Below, one piece after another: positions 1 to 10,722 of a DNA stretch of 64,000 bases. Both the position numbers and the translations under genes were made by a program. The DNA comes from Pelomonas sp. BJYL3 (lineage in GTDB: Bacteria > Pseudomonadota > Gammaproteobacteria > Burkholderiales > Burkholderiaceae_C), in contig NZ_JANZKX010000002.1 of assembly GCF_027257975.1 (NCBI RefSeq), positions 620,001 through 684,000 of the forward strand, read 5' to 3'. Below the pieces are notes generated by a model. The model made no database searches. It worked only from the letters and a program-made list of their open reading frames with translations, and was not told the DNA's origin. Positions within the stretch are counted from its first letter, which is position 1. Each line of letters starts with the position of its first letter.

Positions 1-1
1 G

Positions 2-1460
<1,459 letters not shown>

Positions 1461-1478
1461 GCGCCGCCACCCGCACGA

Positions 1479-1502
1479 AAGCCCCGCCCCGGCGGGGCTT
1501 TT
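1479..1502 (+). terminator. Intrinsic terminator of gap
   Basis: AAGCCCCGCC (1479-1488) pairs perfectly with GGCGGGGCTT (1491-1500) around a very short loop, and the run TTTT follows. This is a classic factor-independent terminator 18 nt after the gap stop codon. Confidence 0.9.
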
Positions 1503-1642
1503 CCTTTGGCGGCGCCCTATGTCAAGCATGGCGAGGCCCTGCCTGGCCTGCGTGTTTTGCCTAGCCTTTCTTTACGTCCGGCGGAGCCCGAAATCCCTAC
1601 ACTGCCGGGCATTGGACCGTCCCCGATCTGGAGCCCTTTCGC

Positions 1643-3388
1643 ATGTCTCAGTCAATCCCTTCGCGTCCGCTGGCCCTGGGCCTGCTGATGGCCTCCCTGG
1701 CGGCGCCCCTGGGCCTGCAGGCCCAGTCCGCGAGCGCTACCGCCGCCGCGGCGTCCGGCACCGAGACCGTGGGTCGGGTGGTCGTGCGCTTCAAGGCCGG
1801 CGCCCAGAGCGTGCGCGCCCAGGCGCTCAGTGCCAGGACCGACGTGGCCACCGCCCGCCAGATCGCCCGCAGCCGCGCCCAGAGTCTGGGGCAGCGCACG
1901 GGCCTGGCCCTGCACGCCCACCACAGCCTGGACGAGCGCACGCAGGTCGTGCTGGCCCGGGGCCTGAGCTCGGAGGCCCTGGCGGCCCGCCTGGCCCGTG
2001 ACAGCGAGATCGAGCTGGTGGCCGTGGACCACCGCCGGCGGCTGGCCGCGGTGCCCAACGACCCGCTCTATCCGCAGGTCAACCAGGCGCAGGGCAGCAA
2101 TGGCCATGGGCAGTGGTACCTGATGCCGCCCAGCAAGGACCTGGTCTCCAGCATCAATGCCGAAGGCGCCTGGGATCTCAGCAAGGGCAGCAGCAGCGTG
2201 GTCGTGGCCGTGCTGGATACGGGCGTCCGCTACGACCACCCTGACCTGGCAGGCAAGCTGCTGCCCGGCTACGACATGATCGGCGCGATGACCAATGACG
2301 TCGACGCCCTGGCCGTGGCCAACGACGGCGACCGGGCCGACAGCGATGCCAGCGACCCCGGCGACTGGGTCAGCAATGCCGACATCGAGGCGGGCAGCAT
2401 CAGCGGCTGCACCTATGACGACGTCGCCAACAGCTCCTGGCATGGCACGCGGGTGTCCGGCCTGATCGGTGCGGCGAGCAACAACGGCATTGGCGTCGCC
2501 GGCGTCAGCTGGTCCAGCAAGATCCTGCCCGTGCGGGTGCTGGGCAAGTGCGGCGGCTACGACTCCGACATCTGGGCCGGCATGCGCTGGGCCGCGGGCA
2601 TCGCCGTTCCGGGCCTGCCCCTGAATCCCACGCCGGCACGGGTGCTGAACATGAGCCTGGGCGGCGGCGGCAGCTGCAGCGACGGCGGCGGCACGGCCAC
2701 GATGTACGCCGAGACCGTGGCCGCGGTGCGGGCCAAGGGTGCGGTCATCGTCGCCGCGGCGGGCAACACCTCCGGTCAGGCGGTCGGTCTGCCGGCCAAC
2801 TGCAGCGGCGTGATCGCGGTGGCGGGCCTGCGCCACGTGGGCACCAAGGTGGGCTTCTCCAGCGTGGGGCCGGAGGTCGCACTGGCCGCACCGGGCGGCA
2901 ATTGCGTCAATGCCAGCGGCGCCTGCCTCTACCCCATGCTCAGCACCACCAACTCGGGCAAGCAGGGGCCGGTCTCGAACGACAACGCCTACACCAACAG
3001 TGACGCCTCGGTGGGCACGAGCTTCTCGGCGCCCCTGGTCTCGGGCGTGGCCGCGCTGCTGCTGTCCGTGAAGCCCGAGCTGACGCCAGACCAGGTCCGC
3101 CAGGCCCTCGTGAGCACGGTGCGCCCCTTCCCGACCACGGGAGGCGGCTCGGGCGGTGATGCGAATCCGCCGGCCTGCACGGCGCCCACCGGCGCCGATC
3201 AGCTGGAGTGCTACTGCACCACCAGCACCTGCGGCGCGGGCATGCTGGACGCGCGCGCCGCGCTGGCCAGCGTGGCGCCGCCTCCGCCCGCCAGCTCGGG
3301 CGGTGGTGGCGGTGCGATGAGCCCGGCCTGGCTGCTGGCCCTGCTGGCGAGCGTGCCGCTGCTGCGGCGCTGGCGGCGCCAGGCCTGA
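1643..3388 (+). CDS. Secreted S8 (subtilisin-family) serine protease with C-terminal sorting tail
   Basis: This is an exported peptidase of the subtilase family, 581 residues long. A signal peptide occupies about residues 1-28 and ends at LQAQS, and a pro-region runs to about residue 140. The catalytic triad is visible: Asp192 in VLDTGVRYDHPDL, His267 in SSWHGTRVSG and Ser460 in GTSFSAP, with the oxyanion Asn375 in AAAGN. The C-terminus is a Gly-rich linker, a short hydrophobic segment starting at MSPAWLL, and an RRWRRQA tail. That is the layout of GlyGly-CTERM-type sorting signals processed by rhombosortase. ATG 1643 is preceded by GGAG at 1630-1633. Substrate unknown. It is convergent with the SPOR gene, one base apart. 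Confidence 0.93.
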   Translation: MSQSIPSRPLALGLLMASLAAPLGLQAQSASATAAAASGTETVGRVVVRFKAGAQSVRAQALSARTDVATARQIARSRAQSLGQRTGLALHAHHSLDERTQVVLARGLSSEALAARLARDSEIELVAVDHRRRLAAVPNDPLYPQVNQAQGSNGHGQWYLMPPSKDLVSSINAEGAWDLSKGSSSVVVAVLDTGVRYDHPDLAGKLLPGYDMIGAMTNDVDALAVANDGDRADSDASDPGDWVSNADIEAGSISGCTYDDVANSSWHGTRVSGLIGAASNNGIGVAGVSWSSKILPVRVLGKCGGYDSDIWAGMRWAAGIAVPGLPLNPTPARVLNMSLGGGGSCSDGGGTATMYAETVAAVRAKGAVIVAAAGNTSGQAVGLPANCSGVIAVAGLRHVGTKVGFSSVGPEVALAAPGGNCVNASGACLYPMLSTTNSGKQGPVSNDNAYTNSDASVGTSFSAPLVSGVAALLLSVKPELTPDQVRQALVSTVRPFPTTGGGSGGDANPPACTAPTGADQLECYCTTSTCGAGMLDARAALASVAPPPPASSGGGGGAMSPAWLLALLASVPLLRRWRRQA

Positions 3389-3389
3389 G

Positions 3390-4082
3390 TCAGCGGGCGG
3401 ACGGGGCGGCGCTGGCTGCCTCGGTGGCGCTGGCAGCAGGGGCGGCGGCACAGCTGCGGCCCTCGCCCAGCTCCTTGATGCCGCGCAGCTTGGCCTGCGT
3501 CACACCGTCGGCCTGGGCAAAGCGCAGCACATGCAGGCTGCTGGCGGCCTGAAGCTGCATCACCCGCAGGCCCTTGAGGGCGCGCTGGCTCATGGCCTCC
3601 AGGGCGGCCTCCGCGGCCTTCTCGCTGCCGTGGCGGGACAGCACCATGGTCGGCACCTCTTCGGGCGGGCCGGCCAGGTACTCGAAGTTGATGCGCATGC
3701 GCTTGTAGGTCTCTTCCTTGCGCTGCTGGAAGTCCTTGTTGGGGAAGCGGATGGTGGCCACGGCCCAGACGCCGGCCTGCTCGGCCCGCTGGTCCTGCCA
3801 TTGCGTGGCGGCGATGCCGGCCTTGTCCAGCTGGGCTTGCACGCTGCGCAGGGTGTCGTCGCCCATCAGCGGCCCGAACTCCAGGCAGGCGCGGGCCTGG
3901 ACCGATTTCGCGGCCTGCGCGTTCAGCAGCTGCAGCTGCTCGGGGTTCACCTGCTGCTGCAGCCGGGCGGGGTCGCTGTCACCGCGGGCATGCAGGCCGG
4001 TGAGGCCGTCCAGCCAGCCCTGGGTGAAGACGAAGATCAGCAGGTTCAGCAGCAGGGTCGCGGCGAAGAGGAGTCTCAGCAT
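3390..4082 (-). CDS. SPOR-domain-like inner-membrane protein
   Basis: The 230-residue protein starts with an uncleaved-looking hydrophobic anchor (residues 2-22, LRLLFAATLLLNLLIFVF). A periplasmic region follows with the pattern ARACLEFGPL...LRSVQAQL, typical of SPOR-related proteins that bind denuded septal peptidoglycan. The C-terminus is a low-complexity Ala/Ser tail. The start codon overlaps the last 7 nt of birA (4076-4082), implying translational coupling in a SET methyltransferase - birA - SPOR operon. The birA-SPOR neighbourhood is a familiar one in Burkholderiales. The domain call is by pattern only. Confidence 0.7.
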   Translation of the reverse strand: MLRLLFAATLLLNLLIFVFTQGWLDGLTGLHARGDSDPARLQQQVNPEQLQLLNAQAAKSVQARACLEFGPLMGDDTLRSVQAQLDKAGIAATQWQDQRAEQAGVWAVATIRFPNKDFQQRKEETYKRMRINFEYLAGPPEEVPTMVLSRHGSEKAAEAALEAMSQRALKGLRVMQLQAASSLHVLRFAQADGVTQAKLRGIKELGEGRSCAAAPAASATEAASAAPSAR

Positions 4083-4951
4083 GCGGGCGGCTCGCTGGCT
4101 TGCAGACGCACGGACACCTCGCCGGCGCTGACGGTCTGGCGCTGGCCCTGCACGTCCATCAGCAGCTCGCCCTGGGCGCTGATGCCCGCGCCCACGCCCT
4201 CGTTGCCGCCGGCCGTGAGGGGGCGGCCGCGCAGGAGGTCGCGGGCCTCGTAGCGCTGCTGCCAGGCGCCGAAGCCGCCCTGCGCGAAGCCGGTGACGGC
4301 CTGGATCAGCGGGCGTGCGACGCGGCGCAGGACCTCGGGCGCGCTCAGGGCGGGGTCGAGCTCATCCAGGCTGGCGTAGCCGCTCATGAACTGGCTCTCG
4401 TTGCCGGGCTTCTGCGGGCGGATGTTCAGCCCGACGCCGATCACCGCGATGCGCTGCTCGCCCGCGCTGACGGTCTCGATGAGGATGCCACCCAGCTTGC
4501 GTCCGTCCAGCCAGAGGTCGTTGGGCCACTTGAGCTGCAGGCGCGGCGGGCTGGCGGGCTGGGGCTCGAGGGCATCGGCCATGGCGCAGCCCACGGCAAG
4601 GGACAGACCGGACCAGTCCGGCAGCGTCAGTGGCAGGGCCAGTGAGAAGGTCAGCGAGGCCCCGGCCTCGGCGTGCCAGATGCGGCCCATGCGGCCACGG
4701 CCGGCGGTCTGGTGCTCGGCGACCAGCAGGCAGGGCTGCATGTCATGGGCCCGGCGGCCGAAGCCGCCGCGCTCGCCCACGCGGTCCGGGCCGCGCTCGC
4801 CAGAGGAACGGTGCTCCGAGCGCACGCGCTCCAGCAGCACGCTGTTGGTGGAGTCCGTGCGGGCCAGGACCTCGATGGACAGGCCGGGCAGCAGGGGTTC
4901 CAGGTCTTGCCAGAGCGACTCGGCGCCCCAGTTCTGATGATTGGCAGCCAT
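4076..4951 (-). CDS. birA: Biotin-[acetyl-CoA-carboxylase] ligase, single-domain
   Basis: This enzyme activates biotin with ATP and attaches it to the BCCP subunit of acetyl-CoA carboxylase. The 291-residue protein shows the biotinyl-lyase core: RTDSTNS near residue 33, the biotinoyl-AMP loop GRGRMGRIW, and KWPNDLWLDGRKLGGILIE. There is no N-terminal winged-helix domain, so unlike E. coli BirA it should not be a biotin-operon repressor (class I ligase). An unusual Arg/Gly-rich insert (SSGERGPDRVGERGGFGRR) sits between the DSTN motif and the catalytic loop. The reverse frame stays open upstream to 5593, but that part is the shadow of the SET gene. ATG 4951 gives the family start and leaves 14 nt to the SET stop codon. 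Confidence 0.93.
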   Translation of the reverse strand: MAANHQNWGAESLWQDLEPLLPGLSIEVLARTDSTNSVLLERVRSEHRSSGERGPDRVGERGGFGRRAHDMQPCLLVAEHQTAGRGRMGRIWHAEAGASLTFSLALPLTLPDWSGLSLAVGCAMADALEPQPASPPRLQLKWPNDLWLDGRKLGGILIETVSAGEQRIAVIGVGLNIRPQKPGNESQFMSGYASLDELDPALSAPEVLRRVARPLIQAVTGFAQGGFGAWQQRYEARDLLRGRPLTAGGNEGVGAGISAQGELLMDVQGQRQTVSAGEVSVRLQASEPPAC

Positions 4952-4965
4952 GTGGGGCAGGGGTG

Positions 4966-5493
4966 TCAGCGTTTGGGCGTGAGCATGGTGCCACGGCACT
5001 GCGGTGCACCGCAATGACAGGCGTATTCCTTCTTCAACTTGGGGGTGTAGCGCTCGTCCACCGTCAGCCCGTAGTCGTAGAACAGCTCCTCGCCGGGCAT
5101 CAGGTCGCGCAGGGCCTTGATGAAGACGCGGCCGTTGACCTCGTCGGCCTCGCAGTTGGGATCGCAGCTGTGGTTGATCCAGCGGGCGCTGTTGCCGCCG
5201 TGCAGGGCGTCGATCACCGTGCCGTCGTCCAGGCCGAAGTAGAAGGTGTGGTTGGGCTGGCTGGGGTCGTGGGGATGGCGGTCCATGGCCTCGTCCCAGT
5301 CGATGCGCTCGCCGGTGTACTCGACGATGACCTCGCCCATGGCGATCTCGGTGACCGCGTAGACACCGCGCCCGTGCACGCCCGAGCGCCGCACCTGGAT
5401 GCGCCGTCCACCGCCCTTGACGACCTTGGCGGCCTTTCTCACCGCCATGGAGGATGGCGCGTCTGCGGTCTTCTTGCGGGCGGCTTGCGGCAT
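4966..5493 (-). CDS. SET-domain protein-lysine methyltransferase
   Basis: The 175-residue protein consists almost wholly of a SET fold, which transfers methyl groups from S-adenosylmethionine to lysine side chains. Visible are the N-terminal RRSGVHGRGVYA strand, the SAM/active-site motif RWINHSCDPNCEA, the catalytic GEELFYDYG, and a post-SET Cys cluster CHCGAPQCRG that would bind zinc with the Cys of NHSC. The first 35 residues are Lys/Arg/Ala-rich, as in proteins acting on DNA-bound or basic targets. It is the first gene of a likely operon with birA and the SPOR gene. The substrate is unknown. In eukaryotes the family methylates histones, but in bacteria only a few cases are characterised. 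Confidence 0.9.
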   Translation of the reverse strand: MPQAARKKTADAPSSMAVRKAAKVVKGGGRRIQVRRSGVHGRGVYAVTEIAMGEVIVEYTGERIDWDEAMDRHPHDPSQPNHTFYFGLDDGTVIDALHGGNSARWINHSCDPNCEADEVNGRVFIKALRDLMPGEELFYDYGLTVDERYTPKLKKEYACHCGAPQCRGTMLTPKR

Positions 5494-5522
5494 GGCTTGA
5501 GTTGGTTACATTGAAATCATGG

Positions 5523-5547
5523 GTGCGTGCGCGTGTGCGTGCGCGCG
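5523..5547. repeat. 25-nt strictly alternating purine/pyrimidine tract
   Basis: From 5523 to 5547 the sequence alternates G with T or C without a break (GTGCGTGCGCGTGTGC...). Such tracts favour Z-DNA under negative supercoiling. It sits in the 120-bp divergent promoter region between the SET operon (start 5493) and topB (start 5614). Confidence 0.75.
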
Positions 5548-5613
5548 AGGCCGCATTGTAGGCAGAGCTTTTGCTGCCGGCGGCCAGCCCCACCAGGAAC
5601 GTCAGAAGAGACC

Positions 5614-8229
5614 ATGAGCAAAGCCCTGATCATTGCCGAGAAGCCTTCCGTCGCGCAGGACATCGTGCGCGCCCTCACGCCGCAGTCCGGCAAGTTCGAC
5701 AAGCACGACGAGTACTTCGAGAACGACCAGTACGTGGTGAGCTCCGCCGTGGGCCACCTGGTCGAGATCAAGGCGCCGGAGGAGTACGACGTCAAGCGCG
5801 GCAAGTGGAGCTTCGCCCACCTGCCGGTGATTCCGCCGCACTTCGACCTCAACCCCATCGACAAGAGCAAGGGCCGGCTCAATGCCCTGGTCAAGCTCAT
5901 CCGCCGCAAGGACATCGAGACCCTGATCAACGCCTGTGACGCGGGCCGCGAAGGGGAGCTGATCTTCCGCCTGATCGTGCAGTACGCCGGCACGGCCAAG
6001 GCGGCCATCAACAAGCCGGTGAGCCGGCTGTGGCTGCAGTCCATGACCCCGCAGGCCATCCGCGAGGGCTTCGAGCGCCTGCGCTCCGATGCGCAGATGC
6101 TGCCCCTGGCCGACGCCGCCCGCTGCCGCTCCGAGGCCGACTGGCTGGTGGGCATCAACGGCACGCGCGCCATGACGGCCTTCAACTCGCGCGACGGCGG
6201 CTTCTTCCTGACCACCGTGGGCCGGGTGCAGACGCCCACGCTGTCCATCGTCGTCGAGCGCGAGGAGAAGATCCGCAAGCACGTGGCCCGCGACTACTGG
6301 GAGATCCGCGGCAGCTTCGACGCCGAGGCCGGCCAGTACGAGGGCAAGTGGTTCGACCCCGCCTGGAAGAAGAACGCCGAGGACCCCGAGCTGAAGGCCG
6401 ACCGCGTCTGGACGCAGGCCGAGGCCGAGGCCATCGCCGCCGCGGTGAAGGGCCAGCCCGCCACCGTCACCGAGGAGAGCAAGCCCAGCTCGCAGAGCAG
6501 CCCCGGCCTCTATGACCTCACCACGCTGCAGCGCGAGGCCAACTCGCGCTTCGGCTTCTCGGCCAAGACCACGCTGGGCCTGGCCCAGGCGCTCTATGAG
6601 AAGCACAAGGTCCTGACCTACCCGCGTACCGACTCCCGCTACCTGCCCGAGGACTACCTGGCCGTCGCCAAGCAGACCGCCGAGATGATCGCCAACGAGG
6701 ACCTGCCCGGGCCGCTGCAGGCCCTGGCCGGCCATGCCCGCGTGGCGCTCAACAAGGGCTATATCAAGCCCACCAAGAAGGTCTTCGACAACGCCAAGGT
6801 CTCGGACCACTTTGCCATCATCCCCACGCTGCAGGCGCCCAAGAGCCTCACCGAGGCCGAGGCCAAGCTCTACGAGCTGGTGGTCAAGCGCTTCCTGGCG
6901 GTGTTCTTCCCCGCGGCCGAGTTCCAGGTCACGACCCGCATCTCCACGGTGAAGGCCGCCGGCAAGGACTACAAGTTCCAGACCAACGGCAAGGTGCTGG
7001 TCAACCCCGGCTGGCTGGCGGTCTACGGCAAGGAAAGCCAGACCGACGATCCGGCGGACGGCAGCGGCGCCAGCCTGGTGCCGGTGAAGGCCGGCGAGGT
7101 GGTGCGCACCGAGCACGTCGACGTCAAGGGCCTGGCCACCAAGCCGCCGGCCCGCTACACCGAAGCGACGCTGCTCTCCGCCATGGAAGGCGCCGGCAAG
7201 CTGGTGGACGACGACGAGCTCCGCGAGGCCATGGCCGAGAAGGGCCTGGGCACGCCAGCCACGCGCGCGGCCACCATCGAAGGCCTGATCACCGAGAAGT
7301 ACATGCTGCGCGAGGGCCGCGAGCTCATCCCCACCGCCAAGGCCTTCCAGCTGATGACGCTGCTGCGCGGCCTGGGCGTCGAGGACCTCACCAAGCCCGA
7401 GCTGACCGGCAACTGGGAGCACCAGCTGGCCGAGATGGAGAAGGGCCGCCTGAACCGCGAGGAGTTCATGGCCCGCATCGCGGAGATGACCCAGCGCGTG
7501 GTGCAGAAGGCCAAGGAATACGACCGCGACACCATCCCCGGCGACTACGCCACCCTCAAGACGCCCTGCCCCAAGTGCGGCGGCGTCGTGAAGGAGAACT
7601 ACCGCCGCTTCACCTGCTGCGGCAAGGATGGCGCTTCCGAGGGCTGCGGCTTCTCCATCGGCAAGATCCCCGGCGGCCGCAGCTTCGAGCTGCACGAGGT
7701 CGAGCAGTTCCTGCGCGACAAGAAGATCGGCCCGCTGGAAGGCTTCCGCTCCAAGGCAGGCTGGCCCTTCACGGCCGAGCTGGCCCTGGTCTATGACGAG
7801 GAGATCCAGAACTGGAAGCTGGAGTTCGACTTCGGCGAAGACGCCAAGAAGGCCGACGAGGCCGCCGAGGCCGTGGACTTCAGCCAGGCCGAGCCCCTGG
7901 GCGCCTGCCCCAAGTGCGGCGGCACCGTCTACGAGCACGGCAGCAACTACGTCTGCGAGAAGAGCACCGGCCCGGCGCCCAGCTGTGACTTCAAGAGCGG
8001 CAAGATCATCCTGCAGCAGCCCATCGAGCTGAACCAGATGCGCAAGCTGCTGGAGACCGGCAAGACCGACCTGCTGGAGAACTTCGTCTCCAACAAGACC
8101 CGCCGCAAGTTCAAGGCCTTCCTCAGCTATGACGCGAAGGCCGGCAAGGTGATGTTCGAGTTCGAGCCGCGCGCGGCCAAGCCGGCGGCCAAGGGTGCGG
8201 CGCGCAAGACGGCGGCGAAGAAGGCCTGA
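5614..8229 (+). CDS. topB: DNA topoisomerase III
   Basis: This type IA topoisomerase passes single DNA strands to decatenate replication and recombination intermediates. The 871-residue protein opens with a Toprim domain (KALIIAEKPSVAQDI, then the acidic cluster NACDAGREGELIFR). The catalytic Tyr336 lies in LTYPRTDSRYLP, close to Tyr328 of E. coli TopB. The C-terminal third carries two Cys-rich zinc-ribbon-like modules (CPKCGGVVKENY and CPKCGGTVYEHG) and ends in an Ala/Lys-rich tail. The frame is open upstream to 5527, but ATG 5614 begins the conserved MSKAL N-terminus after an AGAAGAG ribosome-binding site. It is longer than E. coli TopB because of the ribbons, as is common in Burkholderiales. 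Confidence 0.96.
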   Translation: MSKALIIAEKPSVAQDIVRALTPQSGKFDKHDEYFENDQYVVSSAVGHLVEIKAPEEYDVKRGKWSFAHLPVIPPHFDLNPIDKSKGRLNALVKLIRRKDIETLINACDAGREGELIFRLIVQYAGTAKAAINKPVSRLWLQSMTPQAIREGFERLRSDAQMLPLADAARCRSEADWLVGINGTRAMTAFNSRDGGFFLTTVGRVQTPTLSIVVEREEKIRKHVARDYWEIRGSFDAEAGQYEGKWFDPAWKKNAEDPELKADRVWTQAEAEAIAAAVKGQPATVTEESKPSSQSSPGLYDLTTLQREANSRFGFSAKTTLGLAQALYEKHKVLTYPRTDSRYLPEDYLAVAKQTAEMIANEDLPGPLQALAGHARVALNKGYIKPTKKVFDNAKVSDHFAIIPTLQAPKSLTEAEAKLYELVVKRFLAVFFPAAEFQVTTRISTVKAAGKDYKFQTNGKVLVNPGWLAVYGKESQTDDPADGSGASLVPVKAGEVVRTEHVDVKGLATKPPARYTEATLLSAMEGAGKLVDDDELREAMAEKGLGTPATRAATIEGLITEKYMLREGRELIPTAKAFQLMTLLRGLGVEDLTKPELTGNWEHQLAEMEKGRLNREEFMARIAEMTQRVVQKAKEYDRDTIPGDYATLKTPCPKCGGVVKENYRRFTCCGKDGASEGCGFSIGKIPGGRSFELHEVEQFLRDKKIGPLEGFRSKAGWPFTAELALVYDEEIQNWKLEFDFGEDAKKADEAAEAVDFSQAEPLGACPKCGGTVYEHGSNYVCEKSTGPAPSCDFKSGKIILQQPIELNQMRKLLETGKTDLLENFVSNKTRRKFKAFLSYDAKAGKVMFEFEPRAAKPAAKGAARKTAAKKA

Positions 8230-8238
8230 AGCCCCTCG

Positions 8239-8342
8239 CTGAAGCGCAGCGGCGTGCCGGTGGAGACCGGCACGCCGCTTCGCGTTTCAGGGGCGCTTGC
8301 GGGGAGCCGGGCGGCTCCCGGGAGGCTCGATGCGAGCCTCCC
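8239..8342. terminator. Cluster of three hairpins between convergent topB and NHL gene
   Basis: A perfect 14-bp stem (8248-8261 with 8266-8279, loop GGAG) is extended by nine further pairs (8239-8247 with 8282-8290, including one G-T) across a 2-nt bulge. Two more hairpins follow: GGGAGCC/GGCTCCC near 8302-8319, and GGGAGGCTCG/CGAGCCTCCC (8320-8329 with 8333-8342). No clear U-tract follows, so these may act as a bidirectional transcription block or mRNA 3'-end protection rather than a textbook terminator. Confidence 0.6.
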
Positions 8343-8349
8343 CGCAGGC

Positions 8350-10542
8350 TCAGAGGAAGGACACGAGGAACACGGCGTCCTCGTCGACGATGGCCACGCG
8401 TCCGGGGGCCAGCACGGTGAAGCTGCGCAGGTCGAAGCCCGTGTGGACGGTGCTGACGCTGCCGTCCGGCGCGATGCGGCGCAGGCGCTGGCTGCCGTCC
8501 AGCACCAGCACATTGCCGGCGCTGTCCACGGCGATGCGGCGCGCATCGGCGAAGCGGGCGGTCGCTGCGGGGCCGTCGACCACCGTGGCCTGGCCGGCCA
8601 GGCCGCCGATGGTGCTGACCACGCCGGTGCTGCTGACCTTGCGCACCGTGCTGCCGTCGGCCACATAGACATTGCCTCGCGCGTCCACCGCGGCCGCATG
8701 GGCCTTCTCGAAGGTGGCCACGTCGGGGCCGCCGTCACGCGAGCCCTTCACGTGCTGCAGGCCTGCCAGCGTGGTCACGGACTTGCCGTCGCCGCTGACC
8801 TTGCGGATGCGCAGGCCCACGGTGTCGGCGACGTAGAGGTCGCCGGCGGCGTCGGCGCTGAGGTCCTCCATGTCTTCGATGAGGGTCTTGGCATCGGCCT
8901 TGAGGATGACCGGCACGTTGCTGCCATCCGCGTTCAGGCGCCAGATGTACTGTGCGTCCGCCATGTAGAGGCTCTTCGCCGGCCCCGCGGCCAGGCCTTG
9001 CTCCGCAGAGCGCACAGGTTCGGACTGGGCCACGGTGCTGACCACGCCATCGGGGGCGACGCGGCGCAGCGCCCAGGCGCCGATGTCCCAGATGAACAGC
9101 TCGCCGGCACTGCCCTTGGCCAGGGACGCTGCCTGCCTGAAGCGGGCCGATTCCCCGGGACCGTCGACCTTGCCACCCAGCCATCGCGACCGGCCGGCCA
9201 GCGTGCGCACCGTGCCGTCGGCGCTCAGGAGCCGGACGGTGTTGGTGTCGGTGACGGCGACCTGACCCTTGGCATTGATGGCCAGCGACTGCGGGAAGGA
9301 GAAGCGCGCGGCGCTGCCCACGCCGTCCACCACCACGTCGCCCTGGAAGGCCTTGCCGGCCAGGGTCTTGACCTTGCCGTCCAGGCCGACGCTGCGGACG
9401 ATGCGGCTGCCCTGATCCAGGACCAGCAGCTGCCCGGCGCCATCCAGGACGAGGCCCTTGGGCTCGTAGAAGGTGGCCGCAGCGCCCTGGCCGTCGTCGG
9501 CGCCGCGGACGTCGGTGGCGCCGGCCAGGGTGCGGACCTCACCGGCAGGGTTGCGATAGCGGATGCGCTGGCTGCCCGTGGACGAGAAGTACAGATTGCC
9601 CGCCCCGTCGAAGGCCAGGCCGCCGGCGTAGGCGCAAGCAGCGTTGTTGGCAGGCGTGTCCATGTCCTTGCAAGGGACGGCGGTGAGATCGCCCGAGGGT
9701 TCGAGCCTCAGCAGTTGGTCGGCTGCGAGCCAGATCCGGTTCGATGCGTCCACCGCGAGGGTCCAGGGGCCGTCCGGGACCATGGGAGGGGTGCGTCCGA
9801 GAACGTTCTTCCACAGGACGGTGTGCGCGCCGCTGCGCCGGTCGATCCTGACGACTTCCTGCATCGCCAGGAAGAGCTGGCCGTAGATGGTGCCGTGCGA
9901 GGCGGACGCGGCGATGTAGTTGCCGTCCTTGTCCAGGGCCAGGCCCATCCACCAGTGATTGGGCTGAGGGCTCCAGGTGCTGCTCAGCGTGCGCACCTCG
10001 CCCGTGGCCGAGACGGTCCGCAGGCGTGAATCCGCGTCGACGAGGGTGAAGCCCTCGCCGTCCGCGATCACGACGCCGGGGCTCGTGAACCGGGCCTCGG
10101 CACCGGTGCCGTCCTTCATGGAGGCGCCGCCCGGGCTGCCCGCCAGCAGCTTGACGCTGGCCGTCACCGTCAGCGTGGCCTCGCTGCTGAGCACCTGGCC
10201 CTGGCTGTTGCTGGCCTTGAGGCGGAAGCGGGCGGACTGGTCGGCGCCGCTCACGGCGGCCAGGGTCAGCTGGCTGTCCCGGGCATCGGTGACATCCACC
10301 CAGGTCGTGCCGCCGTCATTGCTGCGCTGCCACTGCAGGCTGGGCCGCGGATCGCCGCTGACGCTGGCGCTGAGCGTCAGCGCGGTACCCGCATCGGCCT
10401 TCACGCTGGCGGGCAAGGCCGCCACCGCCGGGGCCACAGGCTTGGGGTCGGTCGAGCCGCTGCCGCCGCCACCACCGCCACCGCAGCCCGCAAGAATCCA
10501 GGCTCCCCAGGCCATGCCGGCCAGGAGTCTCAATCTACGCAT
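8350..10542 (-). CDS. Lipoprotein with Ig-like domain and NHL-type beta-propeller repeats
   Basis: The 730-residue protein starts with a lipoprotein signal (lipobox LAGC, Cys20) and a run of seven glycines. An Ig-like domain follows at about residues 45-125 ([18 protein letters not shown]). After that come repeated NHL-type blades of the form LAGxxxxxGxxDGxGxxARFxxPxxLAxDxxGxxxVxD, about ten recognisable units, which should fold as one or two beta-propellers. It is predicted to be outer-membrane or periplasm anchored. NHL proteins usually bind proteins or polysaccharides, and the ligand here cannot be told. The frame is open far upstream. ATG 10542 was chosen over ATG 10560 because AGGGAGAA lies just before it and the lipoprotein signal then begins with MRRLRLL. 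Confidence 0.88.
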   Translation of the reverse strand: MRRLRLLAGMAWGAWILAGCGGGGGGGSGSTDPKPVAPAVAALPASVKADAGTALTLSASVSGDPRPSLQWQRSNDGGTTWVDVTDARDSQLTLAAVSGADQSARFRLKASNSQGQVLSSEATLTVTASVKLLAGSPGGASMKDGTGAEARFTSPGVVIADGEGFTLVDADSRLRTVSATGEVRTLSSTWSPQPNHWWMGLALDKDGNYIAASASHGTIYGQLFLAMQEVVRIDRRSGAHTVLWKNVLGRTPPMVPDGPWTLAVDASNRIWLAADQLLRLEPSGDLTAVPCKDMDTPANNAACAYAGGLAFDGAGNLYFSSTGSQRIRYRNPAGEVRTLAGATDVRGADDGQGAAATFYEPKGLVLDGAGQLLVLDQGSRIVRSVGLDGKVKTLAGKAFQGDVVVDGVGSAARFSFPQSLAINAKGQVAVTDTNTVRLLSADGTVRTLAGRSRWLGGKVDGPGESARFRQAASLAKGSAGELFIWDIGAWALRRVAPDGVVSTVAQSEPVRSAEQGLAAGPAKSLYMADAQYIWRLNADGSNVPVILKADAKTLIEDMEDLSADAAGDLYVADTVGLRIRKVSGDGKSVTTLAGLQHVKGSRDGGPDVATFEKAHAAAVDARGNVYVADGSTVRKVSSTGVVSTIGGLAGQATVVDGPAATARFADARRIAVDSAGNVLVLDGSQRLRRIAPDGSVSTVHTGFDLRSFTVLAPGRVAIVDEDAVFLVSFL

Positions 10543-10722
10543 GTCTTTCTCCCTGTTCATTTGAAGTCGCGCCTGGGCTTCGCCCGGGCATCGCGCCGAA
10601 CTTGTCGGCCCAGCATTGTCTGCGGCGCGCGGAAATTGGGCGACACTCCGCCCTTGTTGTTGTGCGCTTGGCATTACACCCTCCTGGCCGCTGGAGGCGG
10701 CCGGGCCTGGGCAAGGAAACGC

